Below are positions 48,754 to 60,609 of a DNA stretch of 64,000 bases, piece by piece; position 1 is the first letter of the stretch, and each line of letters begins with the position of its first letter. Under the pieces are notes generated by a model that was not told the origin of the DNA, ran no database searches, and worked only from the letters and a program-made list of their open reading frames with translations. Position numbers and translations under genes: made by a program. Source of the DNA: Metarhizium brunneum (taxonomy: Eukaryota; Ascomycota; Sordariomycetes; Hypocreales; Clavicipitaceae); contig NC_089423.1 of assembly GCF_013426205.1 (NCBI RefSeq), positions 4,030,001 through 4,094,000 of the forward strand, in the 5' to 3' direction.

Positions 48754-51700
48754 CCGCTTATCCGCTTGCCGTTCATGCCCATGTTGGCCGGTTGGCCAGT
48801 GGGTTACGTGCGAAGCCTGGTGATGATGTGCTTGGGGACTTCATCGAATCGACTCCGCCGCTTGTACGTAAGACGTGTCTCCAGAAGGGCCAGAAGGGCC
48901 AGTAGTGGCATTTGATCAGCCATCGTGACCAATGCACAGGGATACTCGACCCCAGCGGTTGGGGTACGGCAAAGCCTGCGTTTTTGTTTTGGAAAAGGCT
49001 AATAAGACACGGACCCGTGTTCAAGCTTTTCATTTTTGTCTTTTTTTACCAAAGGGGAGAAGAAGGGTAAAGGAAAATGCGCCATCTGTTGCATGGATTG
49101 GCTTTTTCTCTCTCTCCCTGTTGTCCTCGTGATCAATGCTCGTGCCAGAAAAGGCGAAAAGCCAGTGCCCCCTTTTTTGCTTTGGGACCTTTTTTTACTC
49201 TGTATACTCCGTCCCTGCTCGCTCGCAATAGCACAAATAAGCGTGACGCGGGTGGGGGCTCGAACATCATGTTGACCCTTTTTGGGTTCGTTGGCGCAGT
49301 ACAGTGCATTGCGGTATGGCTACTCCATGTTCCGTCAATGCCTTGCTGGCATCGTTGCGTTGCTGTCGGGAACCGGATAGACGGCCCAGTGCTCATTTTG
49401 CTTGGCTGTTCGTTGTTACAGGTGACGCCTCGTTCCGTCCAGTACGACCAGACTTTGCATTGTGTACATATATACATTGTGTACTGGTTGGTTGTAGCAA
49501 GCACAGCTCCCGAGTGAAGTCCACGACTTGTTGCCAATGGCCGACAGCTACAGCACGCGAAGCTCAACTTGTATGGAATCAAATTGTATGATAGCCACAT
49601 GTCAGGGGCGAGAAGCCAGAGGCCCAAGGAATGCCCAACCAGATGTATGTATTGAAGCCTGGAGCGCGCAATATGCACGGCGGGCGACGGAAAGCCATGC
49701 TGAAGATTTGCGCCCTCCGTCGATGCTCAAAGATGCTTCGTATTCCACCGCGTGCGAATAAAGTTGTTCCATATTTGTCAGATGCATTGCATTAACACGG
49801 TCTCCATAACACCAAAGCCACTGCCTAGTTCTCCCGAGCTTCCATCATGTGCCAATATTTGCAAGGCATATAGTTGCATCATGGGTGTCAACGGCTTCAA
49901 AATCGTGCACCAGCTACATGTGTGATTGGGCCAGACACTCGCTGTACTTGACTCCACGAGTACACATCCACGGCGGTGGAAATGGCCCAAGAGAACACCT
50001 GGGCTTGATCAAGTCAACGCCCGCATATCCATCCTCGCGGCGCGCGTCCTGAAGGCTGCTATTATGCATTTGACGCATCATCGTTGACAATATACCACTT
50101 GTGCGCGTCGGTAGCAAACCATGTGCGGAGGAAGAGGCGGCGGCGGCGGCAGCGGCGAGGGCGTGCAGCGAGCGTCGCTGGCCGCTGGGGGCGTAAGAAA
50201 GTCCACCAGTGGATCGGCTCAGGTGCCTGGGCTTCCATCTGATAGGTCACGCCGAATCGCTGCGGGCAGCCATAACTGCGATCAAGTAAAACGGGGGTAA
50301 TGGAAACGTCAACCGGTAGGGATGGAGAAAGCTGGGGGTAATAGAAACCGGGAATGGCTTCGTTCAGGTGGTCCAGCTGGCGCATGAGTGATCAGCCTGT
50401 GCACAACCCAGCTCCCTGCTGGCACGGCAGTTCGATTATTCCTATCCTGCATCACTAGCCCGCCGCCAGCTATTCTCACCGGGAACCTTCAAAGTTGAAT
50501 TGAAAGCTGCCAACTGGTCCTAATGTTGTCCAAACAGGGACGGTGCGCCTGCCTCCGGGGGTGCCGGCCGACGGTTCTGGTGGAGATGGATGTTTCTGGT
50601 CCGGTGTGGCTCCAGTTTCCAGCGGCGTGTGGCCTGTCACCACCACTCATCCCCCCCCAAGCCCTCTCATCGTCCTCCGGCGGACCCCCGGAGGTGGACC
50701 CCGACCGAATGGCGCTGCAACTGCTATTGTCCAAGTGGATTTCCCATGTTTGAATATTTTCCACCATGACGGGCGCCAATCAAGGGAAATGCCCAATTCT
50801 TTTGCACTCTCGTCAGGTTAGCACTGTGGAATAGACAATGGCAGCGTCATTTTCTGCAAGTACCAGACCAAATGCAATTGACGCTCAGCAGCATCTGCCC
50901 GACTCATGTCCGCCCGGCCATCAAGTATTGGCCGTAGGCAAGCTTATTTAGGCAATGAGCGACAGGTCTCGGGTATGCATGCGCCTCCTGAATGGAAAGT
51001 ACCAAGCGCTCTGAGATGCGGAGTACTTGCGTATGATTTGAATGATATGCGAGTGATCAAGTGTGAATATGGGCCTTTCCTTGCCGCCACACTTGATCCA
51101 TCTCCGGTCCCCGCGCCGTCCGTCGCCGCCTCCGACGCCCCGTGCCATGCCGCCGTGATGTTTTCGAGATGACTTGTTCTCTCGCTGATGGACATCATGT
51201 CAAGAGGAGAGAAGATAGAGTCAAAGAATGCAACTTATCCTGCAAAATCGTCTAATGTATAGATACTGGGCGTGCTTTCGGTGCTTGAACAAGCCGATAT
51301 CTGAGACATGGCTCCCCCGGAACCTCGTCGCCAAACAAAGCGGTAAAAGACGGAGATGAGGGGGTACTGATTTTCGTGTAAAATCCTCATACACGCCATC
51401 TGCATCACGCTAGTCCCTTATAGTCAATTCGACCTTGTTTGCTTTTACGTGTTGTAGAGAAAAGAGCTGTCAACTTCCAGCTACAGAACATCCGCAGCAA
51501 CAACACAAGTGTGTGGTAGATCATACGAAGAGGTGAATACACACATAGCATTGTGGTCTTCTCATTATCCGATATCCCAGGTGAAAACGGCTTTGTGTTG
51601 ACAAGATGCATCAAGTTGCGTGACATATACTGTATTATCGTCGAGACTTACACGGCCAAGGCGGGGCACTGTAAGTGACGGTCAAACATGTCTTGTGAAT

Positions 51701-51850
51701 TCCTTACTAGTCCTGGACTGATAGACTGCTTGGCCTTGCTTAACGATGCTCTAGCGTAAAAGGATTGAAGCACGTAAACTTAGGGTCGTTGGTATACTTG
51801 GTTCAAATTCCTTTGGCACGGGATCCTGGATGACGGTGAATAGGATAGTC

Positions 51851-52397
51851 TCACACCCGACATGTGAAGCTTTGGTTATGTCTTTGGTGCAGCGAATGGG
51901 TTGAAATCTCGGTAATCAGATTGAACACACGGTTCAGCAGTAATTCATCCCTTGGCACCCAAGCTTTCAACGAGTAGTTATATGCCGTGATATTTACAGG
52001 CGCCTGGTCCAACAAAATCAAAAAGCACCGTGCGTCGAGGTTGTCACGGCCCACGTTGGCAGGTAGAATTGGGTCAGGGATAAAAGGTAGTATTCCTGAG
52101 CCTCTTGGTACAGGGCCGTGGCCCAAGCGGCGAAGCCATCGTTAAAGAAAGCTCTGGGGAAGACACTAGAATGCATGTTTTCGAAGAGGACCGGGGGATG
52201 GCGAGCTGGGGAAAAGCCACAAAGACATCCGGGGCGGCCAAGAATGCACCAGAGAAATCTCTGACTTGTCTGCTGATGCATCCCCAAGTCGCGAGACTGG
52301 GCAACGGCCAACTAGTACCCAAGTACCAGACCATGAGAGTGGGACATGGGTACCGATTAGGCTTAGCCATCCCCACGATGGCCGCTGCAAGACTCAA
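51851..52397 (-). pseudogene. Possible decayed coding sequence, unknown family
   Basis: Two minus-strand frames contain protein-like stretches that would join across a frameshift near 52070. One is FENMHSSVFPRAFFNDGFAA and onward to YQEAQEYYL (about 52200-52070). The other is CFLILLDQAPVNITAYNYSL and onward to RVFNLITEI (about 52030-51880). Both have the amino-acid balance of real protein. However, no start, splice sites or recognisable domain frame them, and stops interrupt both. This may be a remnant or chance. Confidence 0.2.
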
Positions 52398-53271
52398 ACA
52401 AAGAACTCCAGCAGAAGCATGGAGAAGTCGACGACCGGAAAAATTCCTTCAAGCCTCGAATAGCCGCCCCATCGACGCCGGAAAATCAGCATTTGCCTTC
52501 CCACTTTGACTTCACACGAAGAATAAAAGGCGGGGATATGGTGTGTAGATACGTACCTAAGTACCTAATAACTGTTTGTTTGGGTAACGCCCAGGTACCC
52601 CAATACCGGGTACCAAGCCATACGCTATACATCCACCGGTGCTGAAGTACCTGATCGACGTGAGCAATATTATGACCGCCTCTCAGTTGGCTCTCTAACG
52701 TCTCTCTCCACTGAGGGGCGTGGGTAAGTCATGCTGGTGCTCTGCCACAATGCCACAGGCCACCAGTGCTGGTTCCTGACACCTGAGCGGCCAGGAACCG
52801 ACCACCTGGACCACCCCTACTTCCTGGTGCAGTCTAGTGTCCAGTTGGTATTTGGTAATGATGAGGCAAGTTGGGGCGGCCGCTGAACTCCCTCGCTGGA
52901 ACACGCCTGCGAGTCGGTTGAGGCCGTGATCGCGATCGGGTGTGCATGTTGGTGATGTTATGGTGAACCAGTCAGAGGGCGTGAAATTCCTATAGGTACT
53001 TAAGTAGTTACGAGTTGGGCATGGATATTGGTACCCCTCGCCCGCTCTTGCTAGGATACTGTCTTGTTCGCTAACGACAAGAGACATGTAGTATTCTGGA
53101 GCAGTTGCCTGAACAGTTTTGCTGTTATTAATAACAAGAACCAAACGCGGATGCAAAGACGAGACAAGACCGGACTACATGTGCTGTAAAATGCTTCGTG
53201 CTGGAATCCACCAGCTTTTGAGGCTCTTGGCCGTCACAGAAGCGACCAGTCCACACCGAGCTGCTTGGATA

Positions 53272-53311
53272 CCTACCTAAGTAGGTAGGCAGGTACTCGA
53301 GTACTCCGTAG
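53272..53311. repeat. TACCT/AGGTA inverted repeat plus TACTCCGTA
   Basis: Arms CCTACCTA and TAGGTAGG are separated by two bases at about 53273-53290, followed by GGTACTCGAGTACTCCGTAG to 53311. This again joins the two recurrent intergenic word families. Confidence 0.65.
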
Positions 53312-54799
53312 TTGTTGCATTCGAATGGAAACACGAAGGAGGCTCTGTCTGGTGTCAGCTACTTAATCTGCTCCGTAAGTTCTATTAAAAGCCATTCTGG
53401 TACCAGAAGTCAGCTCGGATGTCGAGTCCGGTCTGGTGGCAGACCGGGGGGAGGTGGCCGTTCTCAGTGAGTGGCCACTGTGCGACTTGCCGTACCCAGC
53501 GTTGGAACATTGAAGGTCCCAACGCGGCTTGCTCGAAGGGATGGATGGCGGGCGTATTCTGGGTGCTCCGGGGGTACCTGAAGTGCATGGCAGCACTCCC
53601 AACATTCAGATGTCGAGTTAAAATTGAGAACAATTGCTCCCGTCAATAGAAGTTCAAACCCTGCAACTCAAGCCCTGCGCCGAATGACTCCCTCGCACGG
53701 TACCCACGCTCTACATATGTACATATGTACTTACGCAACCGGGGAGGGGGGCCAGTCTGGACCCCTCCTTCCCTTCACTGATTCTTGGCCCACCCCACGA
53801 GGGGCGGCGGCAGGTACGAGGTGTGTACTTGCCACAGGTCTGCTGGTACGGGCTTGGTTGCCGTGCAAAAGTCTAGTCCAAGCGGATGATGCAAAGATTA
53901 TGCCTTGAGCACGACGCCGCCCTTTCTCAGCTTTGTCGTGGAGCTCCAGCTCCAAATTATACTTAAAGGCACCGACACCTGGTGCTTATGGCCCAGTTTC
54001 GTCTTGTGCTGGCTCTTTGACGAACTTCAAACCTTTCCTCTTTGCCAATTGGCATCAACAAGCTTCCCTTGGTGTCTCACACTCTTCTTCCGCTCACCCC
54101 TATCTGCACGTCATTTTGACTTGAAGGTGTTTCTTTGCCTTTGTTGTCTTCAGCTTTGTTCCAAAGCTAATCACCTTAATTTCCTGCCTGTGCCTCTCCC
54201 TGTTTCCGGCCAGCATCATCAGATCAAAAATAGCTGTGAGTCGCCCTGTTAAGATACAAATTCCTTGCTGGGTGCGCTTCCGTTTGGCGTTGGTCGCACC
54301 CAGACCCAGACACTCTGGCTGGACCCTTAAGGAGCTGGTTGAGCTGCTTTGGGGTTGACCTGGGAGTTTTGGGGCGTCTATTGTCCTATCGACCTCGGGG
54401 TTGTTGCGCCAAAGTCCTTGTGCTAACTTTCGAAGTAGCCGCCACGTCAAGGAAGTCTCCCACCTTTCAAATCTTGTCGTTTCTCTCTCCCACAGAAACG
54501 ATTACAACATCCTCTGGTGATTGCAGGCTTTCGTCTGGACGAACTTCTGCAGCTATCACGGTTTTTGCGTCTTCACTAGACATTGCATATAAGCGTTGAC
54601 TTTTCGGACGGCCTACATTTTCGCCCCACTATACACACACCCCGCGATCACATCTCGACTTGCATAGCGGTGATCATCGAAAAAGTAGCTTTTTAAGGAT
54701 CTTTTACAAGTTGCGAATTAGAAGCTATATTTCTCCTGCCATAGATCTGTCTTAAAGAATTCATTCAAGGACACGGTCAGGAAATTGAATACTGTGAAG

Positions 54800-55170
54800 G
54801 TAAGTTTTGAAATCGCTCTGCCTGGAAGTCAACCGCCCTCCAAATGCGCCTCTAGTGTGCCCAACATCGTCCCTTTCCAGGACTATGCCAATTTGACTTG
54901 AAATCTTCATGCTTGCATCAGTGGATCAAAGTGGAGTTTCTCGCGAACCCTGGTCACCCTCGTTCATACCATACCACGGAATCTCAGCAAGTTGCTGAAT
55001 TACTGAAGAAGCTTGATAAATACGGGCATCGTCCCATCTGTTCGCTTCATATCGTCAAATCGATTCATAAAACACGCAGGTTGAATGACTGCAATATGCT
55101 AATTTCTCGCCTAACAGGTATTCCGAAGTCAATACTCCAACCTTAACTATACAAACAACCACAGAACAAG
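54800..55170 (+). promoter_or_regulatory. GDH2 5' leader with uORFs and competing splice acceptors
   Basis: A strong donor GTAAGT at 54800 (after TGTGAAG) can pair with an acceptor CCTTTCCAG ending at 54880, or with CGCCTAACAG ending at 55117, which has a GCTAAT branch-like site 12 bases upstream. The segment between the two acceptors contains upstream ATGs: a 3-codon uORF at 54884-54895, a 29-codon uORF at 54909-54998, a 5-codon one at 55085-55102 and one at 55096-55146. Use of the distal acceptor would remove the first three and the fourth's ATG; use of the proximal one would keep all four ahead of the GDH2 start at 55171. Confidence 0.5.
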
Positions 55171-58100
55171 ATGGCATCATCACTACTCAAGTCTAAATTC
55201 TTGGCTGATGTTCAGTCTGAAGAATCCAGTCGCAAGCCTTCTCCCCAACCTACTCACGTTAGCCTTCCATATTCGTCACTGCCGAACGGCAATGGCAACC
55301 GAACTCTTCGCTCTGCCACTGTTGGCTATGTCGCCCCTGAGTTCGCAGGAAAGCTCGAGCAAATGAACTCTGTCAAAAACATCCTGCAACAGGCCGGCTA
55401 CATCCCAGAGACCCTGATTGATGAACAGATCAAATGGTTCTATGAGCAGTTGGGTATTGACGATGTTTATTTCCGCATCGAGACGCCGGATGCCATCGCC
55501 AACCACATCAGCTCTCTTTACGCTGCCAAGGTGGCAGCTTACTCCCGCGAGGACAAGAAAGAGGAGATTCGCCTGGACATGGAAGCAAATGACCATGCCA
55601 TATACATCGACACAAGTGAACCAGGCGAGAGCAATGTCAGTGGACCTAGATACGAGTCTCGCCTCGAGGCCAAGTATCTTGACCACCAGGGCAAGACGAA
55701 GTACCGTGTCGAGACCTTTCGCTCCCCAGCTGTAATTGGCGCCAGTCCATCATCAAAGGCGACTCTCCGATGCTATTTTGTCTACCAGTGTCAGTTCGCT
55801 CAAAGTCCCAAGGAGACGGACCCCAAGGAGACCAACATAGAACGCATTTCGGATGCTGGCTTCTGGCAAAAGGCAACCGAAAATACCAAGCAGATCTATC
55901 AGGAAATCATTGAACTCGCCGTCAACCGAACTGGGCCCGTTATTGAGGTCTTTGATATTGAGGATGTCGCCGAGAAGCGACTTGTTGTTGCCTTCCGAAC
56001 ACGTACTGCTCGCGGCATGTTCTCTGCTCTGAGCGATCTTTACCATTACTATGGTGTTACCAGTTCAAGAAAGTACGTAGAGCAGTTCTCGAATGGTATC
56101 ACCGTGATGAGTATTTACCTCAAGCCCTCATCCCACGCCGATGGCTACTTCCCTCCTCTGGACGAGTCAATTCACCAAATCACCAAGGAGATTTCACTTC
56201 TGTATTGCTTGCCCCAAAACAAGTTCCACAATCTGTTTGCGATCGGAGCCCTCAGCCTCCAAGAGGCTGTCTATGCACATTCGGCTTGGGTCTTCGTTCA
56301 GCACTTCTTGAACCGACTCGGCCCCGAATATGCGTCCCTATCTGACATGCTGGATATGGACGATCCCGCTCAGGCTGCTCTGCTTTCCAAGTTGAAGCGC
56401 CGCCTGCGAACCGAAACCTTCACGCCTGACTACATTCTTGAGATCATTCAGACGTACCCAGAGCTGGTCAGACTTCTCTATGCATCATTTGCTAATGTCC
56501 ATCTCGGCGCCAAGAATGAGCAGGTGGCCGTCACACCTGCCGTGGACGTTCTCAGTGATGAAAAACTCAAGGACAAGATATCCAAGACTGTTGCAAACGA
56601 GCACGATGAGATGGTCATGACTGCCTTCCGTGTTTTCAACAACGCTATTCTCAAGACCAACTACTTCACCCCTACTAAGGTTGCTCTTAGCTTCCGCTTG
56701 GATCCTGCCTTCTTGCCTGAGGTGGAATATCCTCGTCGTCTGTATGGCATGTTCCTTGTCATTGGTGCTGAGTCGCGGGGTTTCCACCTCCGTTTCCGAG
56801 ATATCTCACGTGGTGGTATCCGTATTGTGAAGTCCAGAAGCAAAGAAGCTTACGGCATTAATGCTCGCAACTTGTTCGATGAGAATTATGGCCTGGCTAG
56901 TACCCAGCAGCGAAAGAACAAGGATATCCCTGAGGGTGGATCCAAGGGTGTTATTCTTCTCGACCCCAAGCAGCAAGACCGTGCTCAGGAAGCTTTCGAG
57001 AAATACATTGACAGTATCCTCGATCTGCTTCTACCAGCTCAGACCCCGGGCATCAAGAACAAGCTCGTAGATCTCTATGGAAAGGAAGAAATCCTGTTCA
57101 TGGGCCCCGATGAGAATACGGCTGATCTAGTCAATTGGGCTACCGAGCATGCCAGAGCACGCGGTGCCCCATGGTGGAAGTCTTTCTTCACCGGCAAGTC
57201 GCAGAAGCTTGGAGGCATTCCTCACGACAAGTATGGCATGACGACGCTCTCCGTCCGTGAGTACGTCAAGGGTATTTACAGGAAGCTTGAACTTGACCCT
57301 GCTACTGTGCGCAAGATGCAGACTGGTGGGCCGGATGGTGACTTGGGCAGTAACGAAATCCTCCTCGGCAATGAGAAGTGGACTGCTATTGTTGACGGCT
57401 CTGGTGTCATCGCTGACCCTAACGGTCTTGATAAGGATGAGCTTGTCCGTCTGGCTAAGAAGCGTGCCATGATCAGCGAGTACGACATGAGCAAGGTGTC
57501 CAAGGATGGTTACCGTGTCCTTTGCGAGGATACTAATATTACTCTCCCTACGGGCGAAGTCATCACCAACGGCACCTCTTTCAGAAATACCTATCATCTT
57601 CGTGACACTGGAATGACGGATGCTTTCGTTCCTTGCGGTGGTCGACCCGAGTCTATTGACCTGATTTCCGTCAGCAGACTCATCAAGGATGGAAAGTCCA
57701 CTATTCCGTATATTGTGGAGGGAGCCAACCTTTTCATCACGCAAGATGCTAAGCTCAGGCTCGAGGCTGCCGGCTGCATCCTTTATAAGGATGCTTCTGC
57801 AAACAAGGGTGGTGTTACTTCTTCCTCACTTGAAGTTCTTGCGTCTCTTTCATTTGATGATGCAGGCTTTGTCGAGAACATGTGTGTCGACGCCAAGACT
57901 GGCCAGGCACCACAGTTCTATAACGATTATGTTTGTGAGGTCCAGGCCAAGATCCGCGAGAATGCCCGCCTTGAGTTTGAGGCTATTTGGCGTGAGCATG
58001 AGGCGACCGGTGTGCCTCGCTCTATTCTCTCAGACAAGTTGTCCAACGCCATCACTACTCTGGATGAGGAGCTTCAGCAATCCGATTTGTGGGGTAACGA

Positions 58101-58449
58101 GAAGATCCGTCACGCAGTGTTGCAAGACGCATTGCCCAACTTGCTTCTGCAGAAGATTGGCTTGAAGACCATCATCTCTCGCGTGCCCGAGTCGTACCTG
58201 AGAGCCATTTTTGGCAGCTTCTTGGCTAGTCGCTTTGTGTATGAATTTGGCAGTGAGCCTAGCCAATTTGCCTTCTTTGACTTGTAAGTTAATGCTACTT
58301 CGACTCGATGGAGACATCACGTGTTACCTAGAGAGACATTTTGCTAACAGTATGGCAGCATGTCAAAGCGTATGGCGCAAATCACCGGCCAGCCGAACGG
58401 CGCTGAACAAGTAAGACGCATGTCTGTTAGCGGACGCGCAGCCTTATAA
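55171..58449 (+). CDS. GDH2: NAD-specific glutamate dehydrogenase (large, 115-kDa class)
   Basis: Catabolic NAD-dependent glutamate dehydrogenase (EC 1.4.1.2) converting glutamate to 2-oxoglutarate and ammonium, the fungal Gdh2 type. Two exons: 55171-58283 and 58359-58449, giving 1,067 residues. The first about 480 residues are the long N-terminal regulatory region. The catalytic domain follows, with the GLFV-dehydrogenase active-site signature IPEGGSKGVILLDP at 586-599; the catalytic Lys is 592. GPDENT comes next, then the nucleotide-binding region around TGGPDGDLGSNEILLGNEK (about 717-735), and FVPCGGRPESI. The terminal intron restores the conserved FFDFMSKRMAQ; without it the frame stops at the TAA inside the GTAAG donor (residue 1038). 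The start ATG in AACAAGATGG is the first in the frame. Identification is certain; the last exon is likely. Confidence 0.96.
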
Positions 58450-60609
58450 CGCACTGAGCCAATTTTCGGGGTTGGCTTCTCGCAAAATCCCTTCTTGAGC
58501 CATCTCAGGCTTGAGTGAACAGGAGCAGAGTTGAGTTTGTGGGTTTAAATGAAGAATAATTTACAACGTGGAGAGATACACAGTAGCATTGCGAAGGTGC
58601 ATCATGATATTATTTTACTTCGTATTTTTTTTCTTAAACAGATCTTGCAAGTTTTTTACTTTGAATATTGCTAAGCATTCGGACTGGAGAATAGGTTGGA
58701 CAAGATTCAAAAATATGGGATAAAATACAGTGAGGTGAAAAGTACGAAAATCCGAGGGATATTGTGGCCATTGAGTTAGACTACCAATACTATACAAACA
58801 CAATTTGGATCTTACATGGCAATGGTAAAGGGGTAATGGGCCAAAGATATGCAACCTATTTGGTGACTTGCACCTAGGAATAGGTTATGATGGAAAGCTT
58901 CTTATTTTCGGCTACGATCTGTTCCACAGGATGAGGTGGCAGTTCGTGTCGAATCTGTCGATCAAGAAAGGGCAGTGGCATGGATGTGCCGCTTGTGCTG
59001 TGGTGGTGGTACGAGACAAGTGCGGTTGTACAAATGAGTCGTAGACGATATGACTGGATTGGGTTCAACCTATCGAGGAGGGCCTTTAAGCCAAGGAAAA
59101 GGCGGGGGGTCAATGCGCGAATGGGACATGGCCACGGATTATTCGACATCTCATGTAGATTATCTGTGCAAGTAGCTGTCAAATGCAATACCGATAGATG
59201 ATGAGTAAAAAGGACAAGAGGACGAGTGACAAGTACTTAGGGATGTGTGAGTGTTGCATCGCAGCTGGGATGTGCCGACAAGTAAAGTGCATAAAATGGA
59301 GCGACTAGACATGTGCAGCATTGTGTTGTGCGCCAAGGAAGGCAAGCAACGGACCAACCGGGCGCGGATTAACTCCGTAGTACTCCGTCTCACGGCCAAT
59401 CAAGGCCAGGCATAGCGACTTTGGAAGCGGAATGGGCTAGTACTTGGACGCAGCCAGCCAACGGCCAGGTCAGTCAGGTCAGACATTGAAGCACGATTCA
59501 CTGATTCTCCTGAGAACGGGAGCATTCAACGTTCAATGTTGACTTCTAGTACTACCTAGTAGGTACTGTGTATGTAGGTCCCTGTCCTTTGTTCCTGCTG
59601 CCCCTGCTGCACGCACATGTGCACTTAGTAGTGTTGCGGTAAGTAGAACAAGTAGAATGACCAACTCTGAGTACGTTTTCTTCTCCTTTCTTCTTCCTTT
59701 CTTCTTTTTCTCTTTAACGCCGGATACCTATTAGTAGATAAGTACTTGGTGGGTAGTGACATGTTCTCTAACTACCTCTAAGTACCTAGGTACTTAGAGT
59801 AGGTATTGGGCACGTACTAGGCCTGCATTGGCACTCCGTACCTTCCTCGTTATAATCTGCCTGGGCTTTAGCGCCGCATAATTCAGCATGAATGCGCTGA
59901 CTGACAACTCCTGTCTCGCCCTGTCTAACTAACCTGGGCAACTCGGCACGTCTTCTCCCATTTGCATTGCAATTCTATTTAACTCAATTTTACTTGAGTC
60001 CAATTCATCTCAGCCCTCTCCGTCGGTTTCTGTTTATTATCGCACAATCAGGCAGCGGCTACGGGCTGTTCGCCGGTGCACGGCTCCCGAAAGCAGAAAC
60101 CTGCCCAACTTCGAAGTCGGTCGTGACCCCTGGATCCAACAAGCGTCTCCAAGTCTTCCAAGCCTTCCAAGCCTTCAAACCCCCCTCTTCTGCTGGCAGC
60201 GCAAAATCTCAAGGCTCGAGTCTCGAGTCTTGCTTCATGTTCACAGCGTGCAGCCTCAGCCTCAGCCAAGGCCAAGCCGAAACAAAGAATTTGTCGATTT
60301 CAATTCGGTTTAGCAACGGAGTAGTACTACCCCTTGCTGGTCTTGCGTAGTCTGCACCGACGGCAACGCTTCAGCCCTTTTCCAAGTTGGCCTTTCTTGC
60401 AGGGCCGTTGATCATCCAGGATCATCCACTGGTCCCCGTCTTACAATAGTCTTTCGCCCTCCGCTCCCGCGCCATTCTCCTGCCGTCTGCCTCCCTTCGT
60501 CCTTTGGAACCATTGTCCTTTGTCACTCGACATCGACCTTCGACATCACTCGGAGCACAATCCGCCGTGTCACTTGGCGCACCGGGTTCTCGGGGCCACA
60601 GCTTTGAGA
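58450..60609. other. Intergenic region with palindrome cluster
   Basis: About 2.2 kb between GDH2 and TEA4. It holds the tandem motif ACTCCGTAGTACTCCGTC at 59372-59389, the perfect palindrome at 59776-59799 with related words from 59548 to 59860, and ACTCCGTAC at 59833-59841. From about 60000 the plus strand is C/T-rich and likely contains the TEA4 promoter and leader. No gene seen. Confidence 0.55.
59771..59815. repeat. Perfect 24-base palindrome centred on CCTAGG
   Basis: Half-site CTCTAAGTACCT (59776-59787) is followed immediately by its exact complement to 59799, with further AGGTA words on each side. Same word family as the cluster at 15436-15520. Confidence 0.8.

Larger units (their letters stand above)
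45766..54798. other. Nine-kilobase gene-poor region
   Basis: No gene is supported on either strand. It carries six of the sixteen exact TACGGAGTA/TACTCCGTA motifs (46369, 47197, 47473, 48565, 48743, 53301). It also has a CAGCAGCAACAACAATAATA tract (48167-48197), a GGC run (50131-50151) and TACCT/AGGTA clusters at 52545-52615 and 53272-53300. A minus-strand stretch at about 51851-52400 reads like broken protein-coding sequence. Base composition is not strikingly A/T-rich, so heavy RIP is not evident. The last about 900 bases are probably GDH2 promoter and leader. Confidence 0.55.

Noticed and set aside
49133..49678. 181-codon minus-strand ORF
   Set aside because: Composition unlike a folded protein and no recognisable motif.
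51798..51812. GGTTCAAATTCC, resembling a tRNA T-loop
   Set aside because: The flanking bases do not form a T stem or acceptor stem.
52695..53156. 153-codon minus-strand ORF
   Set aside because: No domain, no start context, and it includes intergenic repeat words.
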